Source: Chitinophaga japonensis (GTDB lineage: Bacteria; Bacteroidota; Bacteroidia; Chitinophagales; Chitinophagaceae). Taken from it: a stretch of 64,000 bases of DNA. The position numbers were made by a program, and so were the translations under genes. The notes beneath the pieces were generated by a model. It saw only the letters and a program-made list of their open reading frames with translations, was not told where the DNA came from and ran no database searches. The stretch lies in assembly GCF_007830125.1 (NCBI RefSeq), contig NZ_VLLG01000004.1:372001-436000 (forward strand), written 5' to 3'. Positions 43,760-51,775 of this stretch are shown here, piece by piece; the first letter of the stretch is position 1, and the number at the start of each line of letters is the position of its first letter.

Positions 43760-44394
43760 CGTAGCAGCTCCGGCTCTACAACGTCTTCCAACAATGCGTA
43801 TTGCTGTATCCAACCGATCACGGCATCCAGGCCAACGCCTTTCATGAGGTCTGTAAATACGAAAGGCTGCCCCTTGCGCATCCCGCGGGCGTCGCGTTCC
43901 ATTACCTCCAGGCTGGCGCCCACATAGGGAGCCAGGTCTATCTTGTTGATCACCAGCAGGTCGGAGCGGGTGATGCCCGGGCCGCCCTTGCGCGGTATCT
44001 TGTCGCCTTCCGCCACGTCTATTACGAAGATGGTGACATCGGCCAGGTCGGGGCTGAAAGTGGCGGACAGGTTATCGCCACCGCTTTCTATAAAGATCAG
44101 TTGTATGCCCGGGAAGCGGGCGGCCATTTCGTCCACGGCCTCCAGGTTCATGCTGGCATCTTCGCGGATGGCGGTATGCGGGCAGCCGCCCGTTTCCACG
44201 CCAATGATGCGCTCCGCAGGCAGCAGGCTGTTCTTTGTCAGGAACTCCGCATCCTCTTTGGTGTAGATATCGTTGGTGATCACACCCAGGTCATAGCGGT
44301 CCGCCAGGCGGCGCGAGAGCCGTTCTATGAGGGCGGTCTTGCCGGAGCCTACCGGCCCTGCGATGCCTATCTTAACATATTTTCTGTTCATCAT
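43756..44394 (-). CDS. ureG: Urease accessory GTPase UreG
   Basis: UreG is the SIMIBI-class GTPase that delivers nickel to urease. The P-loop is GIAGPVGSGKTALIERL, the metal site EDAEFL and VETGGCPHTAIREDAS (the CPH motif binds nickel), and ESGGDNLSATFSPDL is the family signature. NKIDLAPYVGASL reads the guanine base. 212 aa, normal length. The start may be the first or second ATG (44394 or 44391). Confidence 0.96.
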   Translation of the reverse strand: MMNRKYVKIGIAGPVGSGKTALIERLSRRLADRYDLGVITNDIYTKEDAEFLTKNSLLPAERIIGVETGGCPHTAIREDASMNLEAVDEMAARFPGIQLIFIESGGDNLSATFSPDLADVTIFVIDVAEGDKIPRKGGPGITRSDLLVINKIDLAPYVGASLEVMERDARGMRKGQPFVFTDLMKGVGLDAVIGWIQQYALLEDVVEPELLR

Positions 44395-44401
44395 TCAATG
44401 C

Positions 44402-45088
44402 TTAGGACATGTACAATCTCGAATATAATCTTTCATGCTGCATGCAGCGGATGTCCAGCCCCGGGTTACAGCAGCCCAGGCGGCGGCGGTCCGGCTGCAA
44501 GGTAGCGGTGGCCAGCTCCTGCATCAGCGGCTGCAGGCGGAACAGGATGTCCTGCCCGTCCAGTTGCCCCAGGGGCACCAGCTTTACGCTGTTGGTCACC
44601 ATGCCTACGGCGGCGTTATAATAAAAAGCCTGCAGGGCATCGGCCTTGGGCGCCTGCAACTGGCAGGCATATACGCCAAATACCAGGCAGTAATGCCCGG
44701 CGGCGTCTCCCTGCTGTATGGCCTGCTCATACTGCTGCACAAAAGCGGAGGGATAGCGGCGGCTGAATATCTTCAGCAGGCGGCTGCCCAGCTTCTGGCT
44801 GGCCTGGCGTATTTCCCGCGGTATTTTCAGCGCGGTGCATTCCTCATCCAGTTGCAGCAGCGCCGGGAAGTCCTCCTGCACGGCGGCATCATAGGCCAGG
44901 CTGGCAAAGGCAGCGTCGTTATACTGCAGGTTATTGACCAGCATACTTTGTATATACGCTGCGGCGGAGGCGGCATCGTGCACCAGCCCTTCCTGCACAT
45001 AGGTTTCCAGCCCGTTGGAATGGGTGTAGCCGCCTATGGGCAGGGTCGGGTCCGAGAGGTGCAGTAATGGTAATAAGTGCGCCTGCAT
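44402..45088 (-). CDS. ureF: Urease accessory protein UreF
   Basis: UreF, 228 aa, helical, bridges UreD and UreG in the activation complex. The start LLPLLHLSDPTLPIGGYTHS followed by NGLETYVQEG is diagnostic. DEECTALKIPREIRQASQKLGSRLL is the second conserved block, and GHYCLVFGVYACQL the third. It lies 7 nt before ureG and 5 nt after ureE. Confidence 0.94.
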   Translation of the reverse strand: MQAHLLPLLHLSDPTLPIGGYTHSNGLETYVQEGLVHDAASAAAYIQSMLVNNLQYNDAAFASLAYDAAVQEDFPALLQLDEECTALKIPREIRQASQKLGSRLLKIFSRRYPSAFVQQYEQAIQQGDAAGHYCLVFGVYACQLQAPKADALQAFYYNAAVGMVTNSVKLVPLGQLDGQDILFRLQPLMQELATATLQPDRRRLGCCNPGLDIRCMQHERLYSRLYMS

Positions 45089-45093
45089 TTTCT

Positions 45094-45600
45094 TTACTTC
45101 GTTAAATTCATAATTTTCTGAAACAGCGTGCTGCCGCTGCCGCCATGATTATGCGGCGCTACATTGGTGCGCAGCATGTGGGTGAGCTTCCGCGTGGCCT
45201 TTACGGGCGCATAGCCGGCGGCTTCCAGCCAGCGGAACAGCGGTTCCTCCACGGGCACCAGCACTTCGCCGCCCTGTATGAACACCGGCAGGTGCTTGTT
45301 GCCGATCTCGTACAGGAGCGTGCCCATTTCCAGCATGGTGGCGGGCGTTACTATAATCGCCTCGCAGGGCAGGATGTCCGTTACTACGGCGGTATCGTCG
45401 TCCATCCAGACAATATCTCCCTGCTGCAGGCGCTGTCCCTGCTTTAAGAGGCGCAGCGCTATTTCCCGGCCGCCGGCAGTACGCCGGCGCTGTATGCGGC
45501 GGGTGGTCTCGTACCACTCCAGTTGCAGGAGGTCCGTTTGCCGCGCACCGATGGACAGCGTATCTATATTGCCGAGGATGTCTTCAATAACCATGTTCAT
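45094..45600 (-). CDS. ureE: Urease accessory protein UreE (nickel metallochaperone)
   Basis: A 168 aa nickel-binding chaperone. The peptide-binding N-terminal domain ends near 75. The metal-binding C-terminal domain carries YEIGNKHLPVFIQGGEVLVP, with the conserved interface histidine, and MLRTNVAPHNHGGSGS. It lacks the long histidine tail of some homologues: only HNH is present. It lies in the operon between ureC and ureF. Confidence 0.93.
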   Translation of the reverse strand: MNMVIEDILGNIDTLSIGARQTDLLQLEWYETTRRIQRRRTAGGREIALRLLKQGQRLQQGDIVWMDDDTAVVTDILPCEAIIVTPATMLEMGTLLYEIGNKHLPVFIQGGEVLVPVEEPLFRWLEAAGYAPVKATRKLTHMLRTNVAPHNHGGSGSTLFQKIMNLTK

Positions 45601-45607
45601 GGATCTG

Positions 45608-47329
45608 CTAGAATAAAAAATACCGCTGCGCCAGCGCTACTTCCTTCAGTGGCTCACAGGTGATCTTTTCCCCATCTACTTTTACCTCGTACGTTTCCGG
45701 GTTCACGGTGATGTCCGGCGTCTGGTCGTTGTGCACCAGGTCCTTTTTGGAAATGGTACGGCAGCCGCTCACGGGCAGCAGCGTTTTCTGCAGGCCGTAC
45801 TCCTGCGCAATGCCCTTTTCCAGCGATGCTTTGGATACAAAGGTGGCGCAGGTATGCTGCAGGGCCTTGCCATGCGCGCCGAACATATGCCGGTAAATAA
45901 CGGGCTGCGGCGTGGGAATGGAAGCATTGGGATCGCCCATCCTGGCGGCGATGATCATGCCCCCCTTGATGATCATTTCCGGTTTGGCCCCGAACAGGGC
46001 CGGTTTCCAGAGCACCAGGTCCGCCAGCTTGCCCGGCTCAATGGAACCTACATATTGCGCAATGCCATGCGAGATGGCAGGATTGATGGTGTACTTGGCC
46101 ACGTAGCGTTTTACGCGGAAGTTGTCATTATCCTTGCCTTTGTCCTGTTCCAGGGGACCGCGCTGCTTCTTCATCTTGTCCGCCGTTTGCCAGGTGCGGG
46201 TCACTACCTCGCCTACACGCCCCATGGCCTGGGAGTCGGAGCTCATCATGCTGAACACGCCCATGTCGTGCAGGATATCTTCCGCCGCAATGGTTTCCGG
46301 GCGGATGCGGGAGTCGGCAAAGGCCACATCCTCCGGCACGCGCTTGTCCAGGTGATGGCATACCATCAGCATGTCCAGGTGCTCGTCTATGGTGTTCACC
46401 GTATAAGGCCGGGTAGGATTGGTGGAGGAAGGCAGCACGTTGGGGAAGGAAGCCGCGCGGATAATGTCCGGGGCATGCCCGCCGCCGGCGCCTTCGGTAT
46501 GGAAGGTGTGGATCACGCGGCCATTGATGGCGCGGATGGTGTCTTCCAGGAAGCCGGCTTCATTCAGCGTATCGGTATGGATGGCGATCTGCACGTCCAT
46601 TTGGTCCGCCACCTGCAGGGAGGCATCTATCACGGCGGGCGTAGCGCCCCAGTCCTCGTGGATCTTGAGGCCCAGCGCGCCGGCCTCCACCTGCTCTACC
46701 AGGGGGCCGGTGGTGGCGCAGTTGCCTTTGCCGAAGAAGCCCAGGTTCATGGGATAGCCTTCGGCCGCCTGCAGCATACGCTGTATGTTCCATTTGCCGG
46801 GAGTAACGGTAGTGGCGTTGGTGCCGTCTGCCGGGCCGGTGCCGCCCCCTATCATGGTGGTAATGCCGCTGAAAAGGGCATGATCTATCTGCTGCGGGCA
46901 GATGAAATGGATGTGCGCATCAATGCCGCCGGCGGTTGCTACCAGGTGACTGCCGTTATGCACTTCGGTGGCCGCGCCAATGATCATCCCGGGATGCACG
47001 CCGTCCATGGTGTCCGGGTTGCCGGCCTGTCCTACAGCCACTATTTTCCCGTCCTTAATACCGATATCCCCTTTTACAATGCCCCAGTGGTCGATGATGA
47101 TCACGTTGGTGATCACCAGGTCCAGCACGTTGTCACTGCGCAGGGCGGTGGCGGACTGGGCCATGCCGTCGCGCACGCTTTTACCGCCGCCGAACTTGCA
47201 CTCATCACCGTACACGTTATAGTCTTTCTCTATCTCTATGACCAGGTCGGTGTCTGCCAGGCGCACACGGTCGCCGGTGGTAGGCCCGTACATGCTTACA
47301 TACTTTTGCTTGTCTATGTTAAGGCTCAC
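45608..47329 (-). CDS. ureC: Urease subunit alpha
   Basis: The catalytic subunit (573 aa), hydrolysing urea to ammonia and carbamate at a dinuclear nickel site. Nickel ligands are H139 and H141 in GGIDAHIHFICP and the carbamylated lysine K222 in ALGLKIHEDWG, with H224 in the same motif. The mobile-flap histidine is in MVCHHLDKRVPED. The first residues, YVSMYGPTTGDRVRLADTDL, are standard. Its start overlaps the end of ureB by 11 nt, suggesting translational coupling. Confidence 0.98.
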   Translation of the reverse strand: MSLNIDKQKYVSMYGPTTGDRVRLADTDLVIEIEKDYNVYGDECKFGGGKSVRDGMAQSATALRSDNVLDLVITNVIIIDHWGIVKGDIGIKDGKIVAVGQAGNPDTMDGVHPGMIIGAATEVHNGSHLVATAGGIDAHIHFICPQQIDHALFSGITTMIGGGTGPADGTNATTVTPGKWNIQRMLQAAEGYPMNLGFFGKGNCATTGPLVEQVEAGALGLKIHEDWGATPAVIDASLQVADQMDVQIAIHTDTLNEAGFLEDTIRAINGRVIHTFHTEGAGGGHAPDIIRAASFPNVLPSSTNPTRPYTVNTIDEHLDMLMVCHHLDKRVPEDVAFADSRIRPETIAAEDILHDMGVFSMMSSDSQAMGRVGEVVTRTWQTADKMKKQRGPLEQDKGKDNDNFRVKRYVAKYTINPAISHGIAQYVGSIEPGKLADLVLWKPALFGAKPEMIIKGGMIIAARMGDPNASIPTPQPVIYRHMFGAHGKALQHTCATFVSKASLEKGIAQEYGLQKTLLPVSGCRTISKKDLVHNDQTPDITVNPETYEVKVDGEKITCEPLKEVALAQRYFLF

Positions 47330-47699
47330 GGTAAAGAGTTTTAAATTGTTGTTGTTGCGCTTTTTCCAGTGCCTGCTGTTTTACGGCGGGATCGGTGGTG
47401 ACGCCATTGGCCAGGTTGTTGATGCCGATCACGCGTTTGTCGCCGCCCAGCTCTACCAACTGCACGGTCTTCTCTTCTCCCGGCTCAAAACGCACGGCGT
47501 TGCCGGAGGGCACATTCAGGCGCATGCCGAAGGCGGCGGCGCGGTCGAAGGCCATCTGCCGGTTCACTTCAAAAAAATGGCAGTGAGAGCCGATCTGCAC
47601 GGGCCGGTCGCCGGTGTTCACCACCTTGATCTCAATGGTGCGGCGGCCTTGATTGGCGATGATGTCTTCCTGCTTCAGGAAATATTCTCCGGGAATCAT
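47319..47699 (-). CDS. ureB: Urease subunit beta
   Basis: A 126 aa structural subunit of urease. The pattern MIPGEYFL, VVNTGDRPVQIGSHCHFFEV, DRAAAFGMRLNVPSGNAVRF and EPGEEKTVQLVELGG is the family's. It is encoded separately from ureA, as in most bacteria, with an 18 nt spacer to ureA. Confidence 0.97.
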   Translation of the reverse strand: MIPGEYFLKQEDIIANQGRRTIEIKVVNTGDRPVQIGSHCHFFEVNRQMAFDRAAAFGMRLNVPSGNAVRFEPGEEKTVQLVELGGDKRVIGINNLANGVTTDPAVKQQALEKAQQQQFKTLYREP

Positions 47700-47717
47700 A
47701 CAAGTGAGTTGTGAATG

Positions 47718-48020
47718 TCAGCGTATCGGGTGATGCACGGTCACCAGCTTGGTGCCGTCAGGAAAAGTGGCCTCGATCTGTATTTCATGGATCATTTCGG
47801 GAATGCCTTCCATGACGTCGTCGCGGGTCAGGATGGTAGCGCCGTACTGCATCAGGTCTGCCACGCTGCGCCCGTCGCGGGCGGCTTCCTGCAGGCGGCT
47901 GCTGATGAGGGCAATGGCTTCCGGGTAGTTGAGCTTCAGCCCCCGGGCCTTTCTCTTTTCGGCCAGTTCCCCGGCCACGTGCAGCAGCAGCTTTTCCGTT
48001 TCTCTTGCTGTGAGGTGCAT
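47718..48020 (-). CDS. ureA: Urease subunit gamma
   Basis: A 100 aa structural subunit, the first gene of the urease operon. MHLTARETEKLLLHVAGELA, RKARGLKLNYPEAIALISS and MIHEIQIEATFPDGTKLVTV are typical, ending HHPIR. No NikR or nitrogen-control site is obvious in the 175 nt upstream, which it shares with a divergent phosphoesterase gene. Confidence 0.97.
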   Translation of the reverse strand: MHLTARETEKLLLHVAGELAEKRKARGLKLNYPEAIALISSRLQEAARDGRSVADLMQYGATILTRDDVMEGIPEMIHEIQIEATFPDGTKLVTVHHPIR

Positions 48021-48195
48021 ATGTCGATTTTGGTTAAGGATCAGAAAAATACAACAAAAAGCGGTTCGTTGGTAGTAAACGGGGCGGTAACAGCCTGATA
48101 TATTAAGTTTAAGTTAAGCATCCTCCATTACTGGCATTTGTAAGCTGCACCCGATATGTTTGTAACAGTATATACACCTTTAAAAAATAACTGTT

Positions 48196-49137
48196 ATGGA
48201 TCGTCGTTCCCTGATCAAAAGCCTGGGCCTGGGCGCGCTGCTGGGCAGCCTGCCGGGCGCGGGCCTGCTTACCGCCAACGCATCGCCGGTAAATACCGGT
48301 AAAAAACGCGTGCTGCGTTTTGCCCACCTCACGGACGTGCACCTGGAACCGGAAATGAATGCGCCGAAAGGATTCGCGGCCTGCCTGCACCACATACAAT
48401 CGCAAAAAGACGCGCCGGCCTTTGTGATGAACACCGGCGATTGCATCATGGATGCGCTGAAACAGCCGAAAGACCGCGTGGAAACCCAGTGGAAGCTGTG
48501 GCATGGGCTGATGAAGAGCGATAACAGCCTGCCGCTGGAATACTGCATCGGCAACCACGACTGCTGGGGCGCGGGCCAGACCACTGATCCCCTGTACGGC
48601 AAAAAGTATGCGCTGGAAATGATGCAGTTGCCGGGGCGCTACCGCAGCTTTGACAAAGCAGGCTGGCATTTCATTGTGCTGGACAGTATCCAGACGAAGG
48701 CAGACGGCGCCTGGTATTCCTGCTTCCTGGATGAAGAACAGTTTGCCTGGCTGGAGCAGGACCTGGCGGCCAATACGGACAAGCACGTGATCGTGTTCTC
48801 CCATGTGCCCATTGTTTCCGCCGCTACCGTGGTGGTGGACAACAAATACAAACCGGACCAGGGCTATGTGCTGGGACAGGCTTCCATGCATACGGACTCT
48901 GCCCGCATCATCAGCCTGTTTGACAAATACCCGAATGTGAAAGTATGCATGAGCGGTCACATACACCTGTACGAGCAGGTGCTGTACAACGGCGTGCACT
49001 ATGTTTGCAACGGCGCGGTGAGCGGCAACTGGTGGAAAGGCGTGCGTTACCGCACGGACAATGGCTATGCCATGGTGAACCTGTACGAGGACGGCAGCTT
49101 TGACAACGAGTATATCCCTTACGGGTGGAAAGTGTAG
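48196..49137 (+). CDS. Calcineurin-like metallophosphoesterase with Tat-type signal
   Basis: A 313 aa exported phosphoesterase. The N-terminus DRRSLIKSLGLGALLGSLPG has a twin-arginine signal. The dimetal site is spread over the usual motifs: FAHLTDVHLEP, NTGDCIMDAL, YCIGNHDCWG, VFSHVPIV and MSGHIHLYEQV. This is the Icc/CpdA-like arrangement, and the substrate could be a phosphodiester or a phospholipid. The location outside the cytoplasm follows from the signal. It is divergent from ureA. Confidence 0.9.
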   Translation: MDRRSLIKSLGLGALLGSLPGAGLLTANASPVNTGKKRVLRFAHLTDVHLEPEMNAPKGFAACLHHIQSQKDAPAFVMNTGDCIMDALKQPKDRVETQWKLWHGLMKSDNSLPLEYCIGNHDCWGAGQTTDPLYGKKYALEMMQLPGRYRSFDKAGWHFIVLDSIQTKADGAWYSCFLDEEQFAWLEQDLAANTDKHVIVFSHVPIVSAATVVVDNKYKPDQGYVLGQASMHTDSARIISLFDKYPNVKVCMSGHIHLYEQVLYNGVHYVCNGAVSGNWWKGVRYRTDNGYAMVNLYEDGSFDNEYIPYGWKV

Positions 49138-49140
49138 CCC

Positions 49141-49338
49141 CTACCCTTTCCTGCGCCGGCGTTGTACATCCGCCTGGTCCTTTAGGTCATATTCATCTTC
49201 ATCATAGCCCTCCAGCGTATTATTACGGTCGTCGTTGAACTCCGGCTTGGGCGCTTTTTTACTGACCGGGGCGGCGGCGTTCCGGCGTTTGGCGTTTTTG
49301 ATGGCGCGTCTTTGCTGTGTTGTTTTTTTTAGTGCCAT
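49141..49338 (-). CDS. Small charged hypothetical protein
   Basis: 65 aa. The first half is very basic (KKTTQQRRAIKNAKRRN), the middle acidic (YDEDEYDLKDQAD), the end RRRRKG. Probably disordered. Such proteins are found in many Bacteroidota with no known role. It could bind nucleic acid. It ends 3 nt from the stop of the convergent phosphoesterase gene. Confidence 0.6.
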   Translation of the reverse strand: MALKKTTQQRRAIKNAKRRNAAAPVSKKAPKPEFNDDRNNTLEGYDEDEYDLKDQADVQRRRRKG

Positions 49339-49602
49339 GATCGGGTCGCTTTTTATACTCCTGTTATGGCCGCAAAAACGTTGCCGTTATACCCGGTTCC
49401 GCCGAGCCCGGCAAGGCCCTCCCATTGCATCTGATGTGAAATCAGCGCGTTGTAAATGATGTTCTGCACGCATATGAGCGGGCAAAAATTAACGTGGAAA
49501 ATTCGCGTTTAATTGCGTAAATTAAAATGCCGTATACCGGTTGCGATATCCCTGGCTACCAGCAGTCTGTCGCTTTCTGCCACGTTATTAAAACGTCGAA
49601 TA

Positions 49603-49872
49603 ATGCTCCAAAACGAACCGCTTGCTATTGCGCTTTTCACTTGCCTGCTCCTTTCAGGCGCAAGCCTGTTTGTTGTGTTCCGTTGCCTGGCCTGCTATCC
49701 CGGCAAAAGAAAGGTCCGCAAGCCCCGCCGCCGCATGCTCCTGAAGCGGATGAGCGCACCCCGTCTCACCCTCACGGTAAAGGATACCCGTAGCAGTAAA
49801 CGCTCGGCTGCCGACGCCCACCTGAAAGCCGCGCTCCAGCACACCATTGAGGAGGCTTTTTCCAGCAACTAG
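49603..49872 (+). CDS. Small single-pass membrane protein, hypothetical
   Basis: 89 aa starting MLQNEPLAIALFTCLLLSGA, with one transmembrane helix (about 7-27). A strongly basic stretch follows (GKRKVRKPRRRMLLKRM), then a soluble tail ending in a short helix (HLKAALQHTIEEAFSSN). The stop overlaps the convergent gene by 4 nt. Codons upstream of 49603 are open but start with TTG and are not convincing. Confidence 0.5.
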   Translation: MLQNEPLAIALFTCLLLSGASLFVVFRCLACYPGKRKVRKPRRRMLLKRMSAPRLTLTVKDTRSSKRSAADAHLKAALQHTIEEAFSSN

Positions 49873-51476
49873 AACTTTATCCACGCGATATACGCTTTTT
49901 TCTCCGCCCCCATACGTTTTACCAGGATCGTAGCATAACCGTCACCCGCCGGCGTACGGTCCGATGCGCCCAGCATGCAATAAAAGGCCTTGTCCGTTTC
50001 CGGCTTGCCGAAGAGGAACAGGCGCTCGCCCTGCCCTTTTTCATAACGGTAGCAGATGATATTGGCTTCCTGCAGGTAGCGCAGCGGCTTCTTTTCCTCG
50101 AAGGTGCCGCCCCTGTCCAGGTGCTGCAGGTAATCATTGAACAGGGTATAATCCCCGTGATCCGTATGGATATGATCAAATGACAGGTACGGGGTGGTAT
50201 TCAGTGCCGGTACGCGGTTGCGGAACACCCAGGCGCCGCGGTTCTTCCGCTGCAGGTACAGCGGTTTGAAAGCGCCGTTGGCCACCTGCATCTTGGGTAT
50301 CACGTAGCCGCTGTCCGCCTCGCCTGCATCGCTGATGCGGCAGATCTGCACATTGTCCAGGTTGGTGTGCAGCATGTTGTACACGTTCTTGCCCTGGGTA
50401 AACTCGTGCATCTGCTCCAGTTGCAGCACCGTGCTGCCGTCCGCCTCTATGCTGACCAGTTGAGGCTGTGCGCCTTCCATGGGATGAACGATATCCAGGG
50501 GCCGTTGCAACAGCAGGCTGCCGGTAGCGGGGTCCAGGTAGTTCATAAAGAGGCGGCGTACCGGCTCCTTCCGGGTAGCTTCCGTAGCGGCGCTCAGCAG
50601 CAGTTGCAGGAGGCCGCTGCGCGGCGCGTACTGCAGGTCCGCATAGATGCCGCCAAAGTTGGCCGTATAATCCAGGGACTGATGTTGAAACGTATCCTGC
50701 CCGGGGCGCAGGGCGGACAGGAACACGGTGGACTGCGGCTGCTTGTCCCCGCTGCGTTTGGTGTTAAAGCCCGCCGTGCAAAGGTATACGGCTTCCCTGC
50801 CCTGTACGGCCATATCCAGGTAGCTGAAATACGTATAGGCGTTACCGGGCAGCGTGTAATACGCATGGCTGAGCAACTGGTGGTCAGGAGAAAAATGCAT
50901 GACCTGTATCCTTTCTGCCGGGTTTTCTTTCCGCTGCAGTTCCCCGCCTGCAAAAGAGGCAACGGCATAGTAGCCGCTGCGCGGGTCGTTGCATACGTAA
51001 AAGTCGTGGGAGGCCAGGTTATCCAGCGCATATGCTTCCCGGTGCAGCACGGTGGGCAGCTCGCCCAGCTTTTCCTCCTGCAGCAGGCGGCCGGTACTAC
51101 CATCTATCACTATACGAAACAGGTGGGGCCTGTACCTGACCAACTGCTGCAGGAACACTACTACCTGCCCGTTGATGGCGTATACGCCGTCTATTTCCGT
51201 GTCGTTGAGATTACGCGTGTCCCATTGCCGGCCGGCGATCTTCTCCGTAGCGACCAGCTCCCGTTGCGCATTATAAACCGCTACCTGTATGCCCTCGCTC
51301 CTGTCAAAATGCAGGTAACAGGTATTGCCGTTGGACAGCAGCACCAGCTTGTCCCAGCCGTCGGCCGCCGGCTCTGCAAAAGCTGCGCTCAGCGTTACCT
51401 GCGGTGTTTGCGCATGCAGGGCCGCCTGGCAGCATAATAAGTAACCTAAAAACCAGTAAATGGATCGCTTCATCAT
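49869..51476 (-). CDS. Secreted protein of unknown function
   Basis: 535 aa with a signal peptide (MKRSIYWFLGYLLCCQAALHAQ). The mature part is beta-rich with repeated stretches such as WDKLVLLSNGNTCYLHFD, GVYAINGQVVVFLQQLV and LTPGKNVYN-like segments. It looks like a beta-propeller or similar repeat fold, but no named family is recognised. A leading second ATG (MMKR) makes the start uncertain by one residue. It is the last gene before the SusC/D locus and is divergent from it. Confidence 0.7.
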   Translation of the reverse strand: MMKRSIYWFLGYLLCCQAALHAQTPQVTLSAAFAEPAADGWDKLVLLSNGNTCYLHFDRSEGIQVAVYNAQRELVATEKIAGRQWDTRNLNDTEIDGVYAINGQVVVFLQQLVRYRPHLFRIVIDGSTGRLLQEEKLGELPTVLHREAYALDNLASHDFYVCNDPRSGYYAVASFAGGELQRKENPAERIQVMHFSPDHQLLSHAYYTLPGNAYTYFSYLDMAVQGREAVYLCTAGFNTKRSGDKQPQSTVFLSALRPGQDTFQHQSLDYTANFGGIYADLQYAPRSGLLQLLLSAATEATRKEPVRRLFMNYLDPATGSLLLQRPLDIVHPMEGAQPQLVSIEADGSTVLQLEQMHEFTQGKNVYNMLHTNLDNVQICRISDAGEADSGYVIPKMQVANGAFKPLYLQRKNRGAWVFRNRVPALNTTPYLSFDHIHTDHGDYTLFNDYLQHLDRGGTFEEKKPLRYLQEANIICYRYEKGQGERLFLFGKPETDKAFYCMLGASDRTPAGDGYATILVKRMGAEKKAYIAWIKF

Positions 51477-51775
51477 ACCCCTAATAGATTATGAATTTCA
51501 AATATATAGATAATTTATATTTATCAAAGCATTAGCGCGCGCCTCACACAAAAATTCATGCGTAAACGTGATAAATAATCATTAACTTCAGACAGAAGAA
51601 AAAGAATGTGCGGATATGCACCAAGGGGGCCTATACTCGAGCACTATAGATGAAACTTATCAACCAGCGTCCCGGCACGTAGCTCCAATAGTTTTTAGCG
51701 AACGTATAACTCCCTAATCTGTGATGTAAAACCGGTTATCGTCAACCGCTATACGAACCAAAATCAAAATCGTTT
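51477..51775. other. Regulatory region upstream of susC-like gene
   Basis: About 300 nt between divergent genes. It is AT-rich at 51481-51600 and holds no coding frame. No sigma/anti-sigma pair, HTCS or other regulator is encoded here, and I see no clear TAnnTTTG box. Confidence 0.4.

Noticed and set aside
45731..47344. 537-codon plus-strand frame over ureC
   Set aside because: Antisense to one of the best conserved genes in the window.
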